From: Wolinella sp052170135
GTDB lineage: Bacteria > Campylobacterota > Campylobacteria > Campylobacterales > Helicobacteraceae
Length of the DNA stretch: 64,000 nucleotides
Reading direction: 5' to 3'
Assembly (NCBI GenBank): GCA_052170135.1
Contig: JBQNBC010000007.1
Location: 1 to 64,000, forward strand
The translations under genes were made by a program, and so were the position numbers. Shown here piece by piece: positions 62,526 through 64,000 of this stretch. Every line of letters starts with the position of its first letter. Positions within the stretch are counted from its first letter, which is position 1. The notes beneath the pieces were generated by a model. That model searched no databases. It saw only the letters and a program-made list of their open reading frames with translations, and had not been told where the DNA came from.

Positions 62526-63483
62526 AGGCGAAATAATCGGACTAATAGGTGCAAATGGCAGTGAAAAAAGCACACTCTTGCGCCATTTAGCACTATTAGA
62601 ATCAAGCGAAAAAGGCGAGCTTCTCTACAAGGGCGAAAGCACAGATTCTATCTCACTTAACAAAAAGCGTGAAATCTCGATTCTTCTCCCAGAGCCATAT
62701 CTATTAAAGCGTAGTGTGCGCGAAAATCTACTTTATGGACTGAAGGTTCGTGGCGAAAAGCTAGACAAAACCACTCTAGAAGAACGACTAGATGAGGCGC
62801 TAACGCTTGTTGGACTTCAAAGCTCAAAATTTCTACACCGCGCGTGGCACGAACTCTCAAGTGGCGAAACGCAACGCGTAGCATTTGCAAGTCGCCTCAT
62901 GCTCCGACCAAAAACACTGCTGCTTGATGAGCCCACAAACAGCCTCGATTTTAGCGGAATTCCTCAGTTTTCAAAGGCAATTTTGCACGCACACAAAGAG
63001 TGGGGCACCACGGTCATCATCGCTAGCCACGATCTAGTCTGGCTCAGCCAACTAGCTACGCGTCAAATAGGACTTCACTTCGGACGACTGATGGAATTCT
63101 CCAGTGAGAATCTAATCCTAGGTGAATGGGAGAGGTGCGATTCTAGGCTTGTTTATCATTTTAGCGATTCTCAAAAAATAAGCCTACCAAACACGCACAA
63201 AATAGGTCCAAAACGAGGAATCGCTATCAATCCTCGCGCTCTGAAAATCTCTCAAAAAGAGCCCACACGCGAAGAATCCAAAATCACACTAAAAGCTCGC
63301 ATCTCATCTGTATCGCATCTAAAACAGAGTGATGAAATCGCACTAAAACTGTCAATAGGCGCGCAAACACTAGAAGCAATCATGGATATGGAAAAATTTA
63401 AAAGTGCACCAATGCTACCAGCATGCGAAGTCTTTATATCCATTGATGAAAATGAGATTAAGACACCATGGAGCGATGGCTAA
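62440..63483 (+). CDS. tupC: tungstate ABC transporter ATPase TupC with altered Walker A
   Basis: The 347-residue ABC ATPase has signature LSSGETQRVAFASRL, Walker B TLLLDEPTNSLD and switch His in IIASHDLVW. The Walker A loop reads GANGSEKST: the Gly that normally precedes the Lys is Glu (GAA instead of GGA). That Gly is almost invariant, so ATP binding may be impaired. The C-terminal 110 residues resemble an oxyanion-binding accessory domain (TOBE/MOP-like). Family assignment rests on the tupA-tupB context. Confidence 0.85.
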   Translation: MPQLYTISNLRKIYQKKPVLEITNLRIDEGEIIGLIGANGSEKSTLLRHLALLESSEKGELLYKGESTDSISLNKKREISILLPEPYLLKRSVRENLLYGLKVRGEKLDKTTLEERLDEALTLVGLQSSKFLHRAWHELSSGETQRVAFASRLMLRPKTLLLDEPTNSLDFSGIPQFSKAILHAHKEWGTTVIIASHDLVWLSQLATRQIGLHFGRLMEFSSENLILGEWERCDSRLVYHFSDSQKISLPNTHKIGPKRGIAINPRALKISQKEPTREESKITLKARISSVSHLKQSDEIALKLSIGAQTLEAIMDMEKFKSAPMLPACEVFISIDENEIKTPWSDG

Positions 63484-63862
63484 TTAACTTTTACAATTTT
63501 ACGCTTGTTTTTTAAGAATCGTAATCACGAATATTCTGGTTGGCTTCATACCGCAAGATATTTTATGCCTTTGCTTAGACAAAAGCAGATACGTCTCCTG
63601 TCATCATAAACGCTCCGTGCCATATTGCTTTTTGCACCTCTTTTGTAACCAAAAAGTGCTTGATTATCGATATTTGTAAACATTTTAACTATTACAGAGA
63701 AAATTAAAAAAGTATTAAAAGCAATTAATGATTATCTCATTATAAATGGTTTATTACGCAGCGGAGTGCGCGACAAAGCAAGAGAGGCTTTAAGCAAGGT
63801 ATTGACACGCAATAATAAGACAGAATCTATCTGCACATTGCGCCCAATAAACAATAGAAGTG
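63484..63862. other. intergenic region without a confident gene
   Basis: I see no convincing gene. A 45-codon minus-strand frame (63546..63683, starting MFTNIDNQALFGYKRG, basic and Cys-containing) lacks a ribosome site and a recognisable family. The region between two convergent genes might include a terminator, but no strong hairpin is apparent. Confidence 0.3.
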
Positions 63863-64000
63863 CTAACTGTTATCAATATTTGCAAGCTTCAGCGTGAATT
63901 CCACCTCGCCTTTGCCGATTCTTAGCTCCTTGGCTATCGCATCAATACTCCAGCCATCTTTAAACATGCCAAGAATTCTCCCCTCATCAACGCCATTTGG
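63863..64000 (-). CDS. DUF6115-type protein, C-terminal end only
   Basis: The window cuts this gene; only its last 45 codons and stop are visible. They read ILGMFKDGWSIDAIAKELRI followed by GKGEVEFTLKLANIDNS, a small helix-turn-helix-like end that I associate with DUF6115 proteins of Campylobacterota. The rest lies beyond 64000. The function is not known to me. Confidence 0.6.
   Translation of the reverse strand, partial: PNGVDEGRILGMFKDGWSIDAIAKELRIGKGEVEFTLKLANIDNS

Overview
The window looks like chromosomal DNA from an AT-rich member of the Campylobacterota, most likely a Helicobacter (probably enterohepatic) or a close relative. The strongest support is gene order I recognise from Helicobacter: aroQ-pepQ-folK-flhF-flhG-(small membrane protein)-fliA-fliM-fliY on the minus strand at 10.9-18.3 kb, and nth, fliN, an AsmA-like gene and mltG next to the oorDABC 2-oxoglutarate oxidoreductase operon at 35-49 kb. 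The energy metabolism fits a microaerophile that runs 2-oxoglutarate:acceptor oxidoreductase (OorDABC), succinyl-CoA ligase (SucCD) and malate dehydrogenase from one plus-strand cluster.

Layout. 0-2.3 kb: the left edge holds a chemoreceptor scrap, ynfA and an orphan TAXI-type binding protein, then a gene-free stretch. 2.3-8.1 kb: a complete branched-chain amino-acid ABC importer (livJ/K-H-M-G-F) followed by rmuC. 8.3-10.9 kb: a cyclophilin, prs and mnmA. 10.9-18.3 kb: the flagellar regulator and switch operon behind aroQ, pepQ and folK. 18.4-20.4 kb: purT and thiG. 21-22.3 kb: a secreted DUF4198 protein, a strong terminator, a consensus promoter and four tRNAs (Pro, His, Arg, Arg). 22.8-28.5 kb: two chemoreceptors on either side of an HI0933-family flavoprotein. 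28.9-31.0 kb: a Cj0977-like hotdog protein, cmoB, a small lipoprotein and a GNAT acetyltransferase. 31.2-34.8 kb: a phage-repressor-like regulator, an aspA broken by one stop codon, and dctA. 35.2-42.2 kb: a minus-strand operon of an AsmA-like gene, an HI0933 flavoprotein, nth, a CheX-like gene, fliN, a FliO-like gene and a TonB-like gene. 42.2-49.2 kb: mltG, mdh, sucCD, oorDABC. 49.4-52.2 kb: cutA, a Zur-like Fur protein, znuA, ispG. 52.4-55.8 kb: a REC-PAS-PAS protein coupled to a WD40-like/helical protein. 56.0-60.2 kb: two tandem paralogous TonB-dependent receptors. 60.8-63.5 kb: tungstate ABC importer tupA/tupBC. The right edge cuts a DUF6115-type gene.

How the genes work together. Motility is the dominant theme: FlhF, FlhG, FliA, FliM, FliY, FliN, a FliO-like protein, a CheX-like protein, two complete chemoreceptors and a hotdog protein whose Campylobacter counterpart is flagellum-regulated. 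Nutrient capture is the second: amino acids (Liv), C4-dicarboxylates (DctA, with aspartase), zinc (ZnuA with a Zur-like regulator), tungstate (Tup), and outer-membrane metal or heme receptors powered through TonB.

Two apparently recent lesions stand out: an in-frame TAA in aspA, and a Gly-to-Glu change in the Walker A loop of tupC. I saw no transposase, CRISPR array, rRNA or prophage block. The least explained unit is the REC-PAS-PAS plus WD40-like pair at 52.4-55.8 kb.
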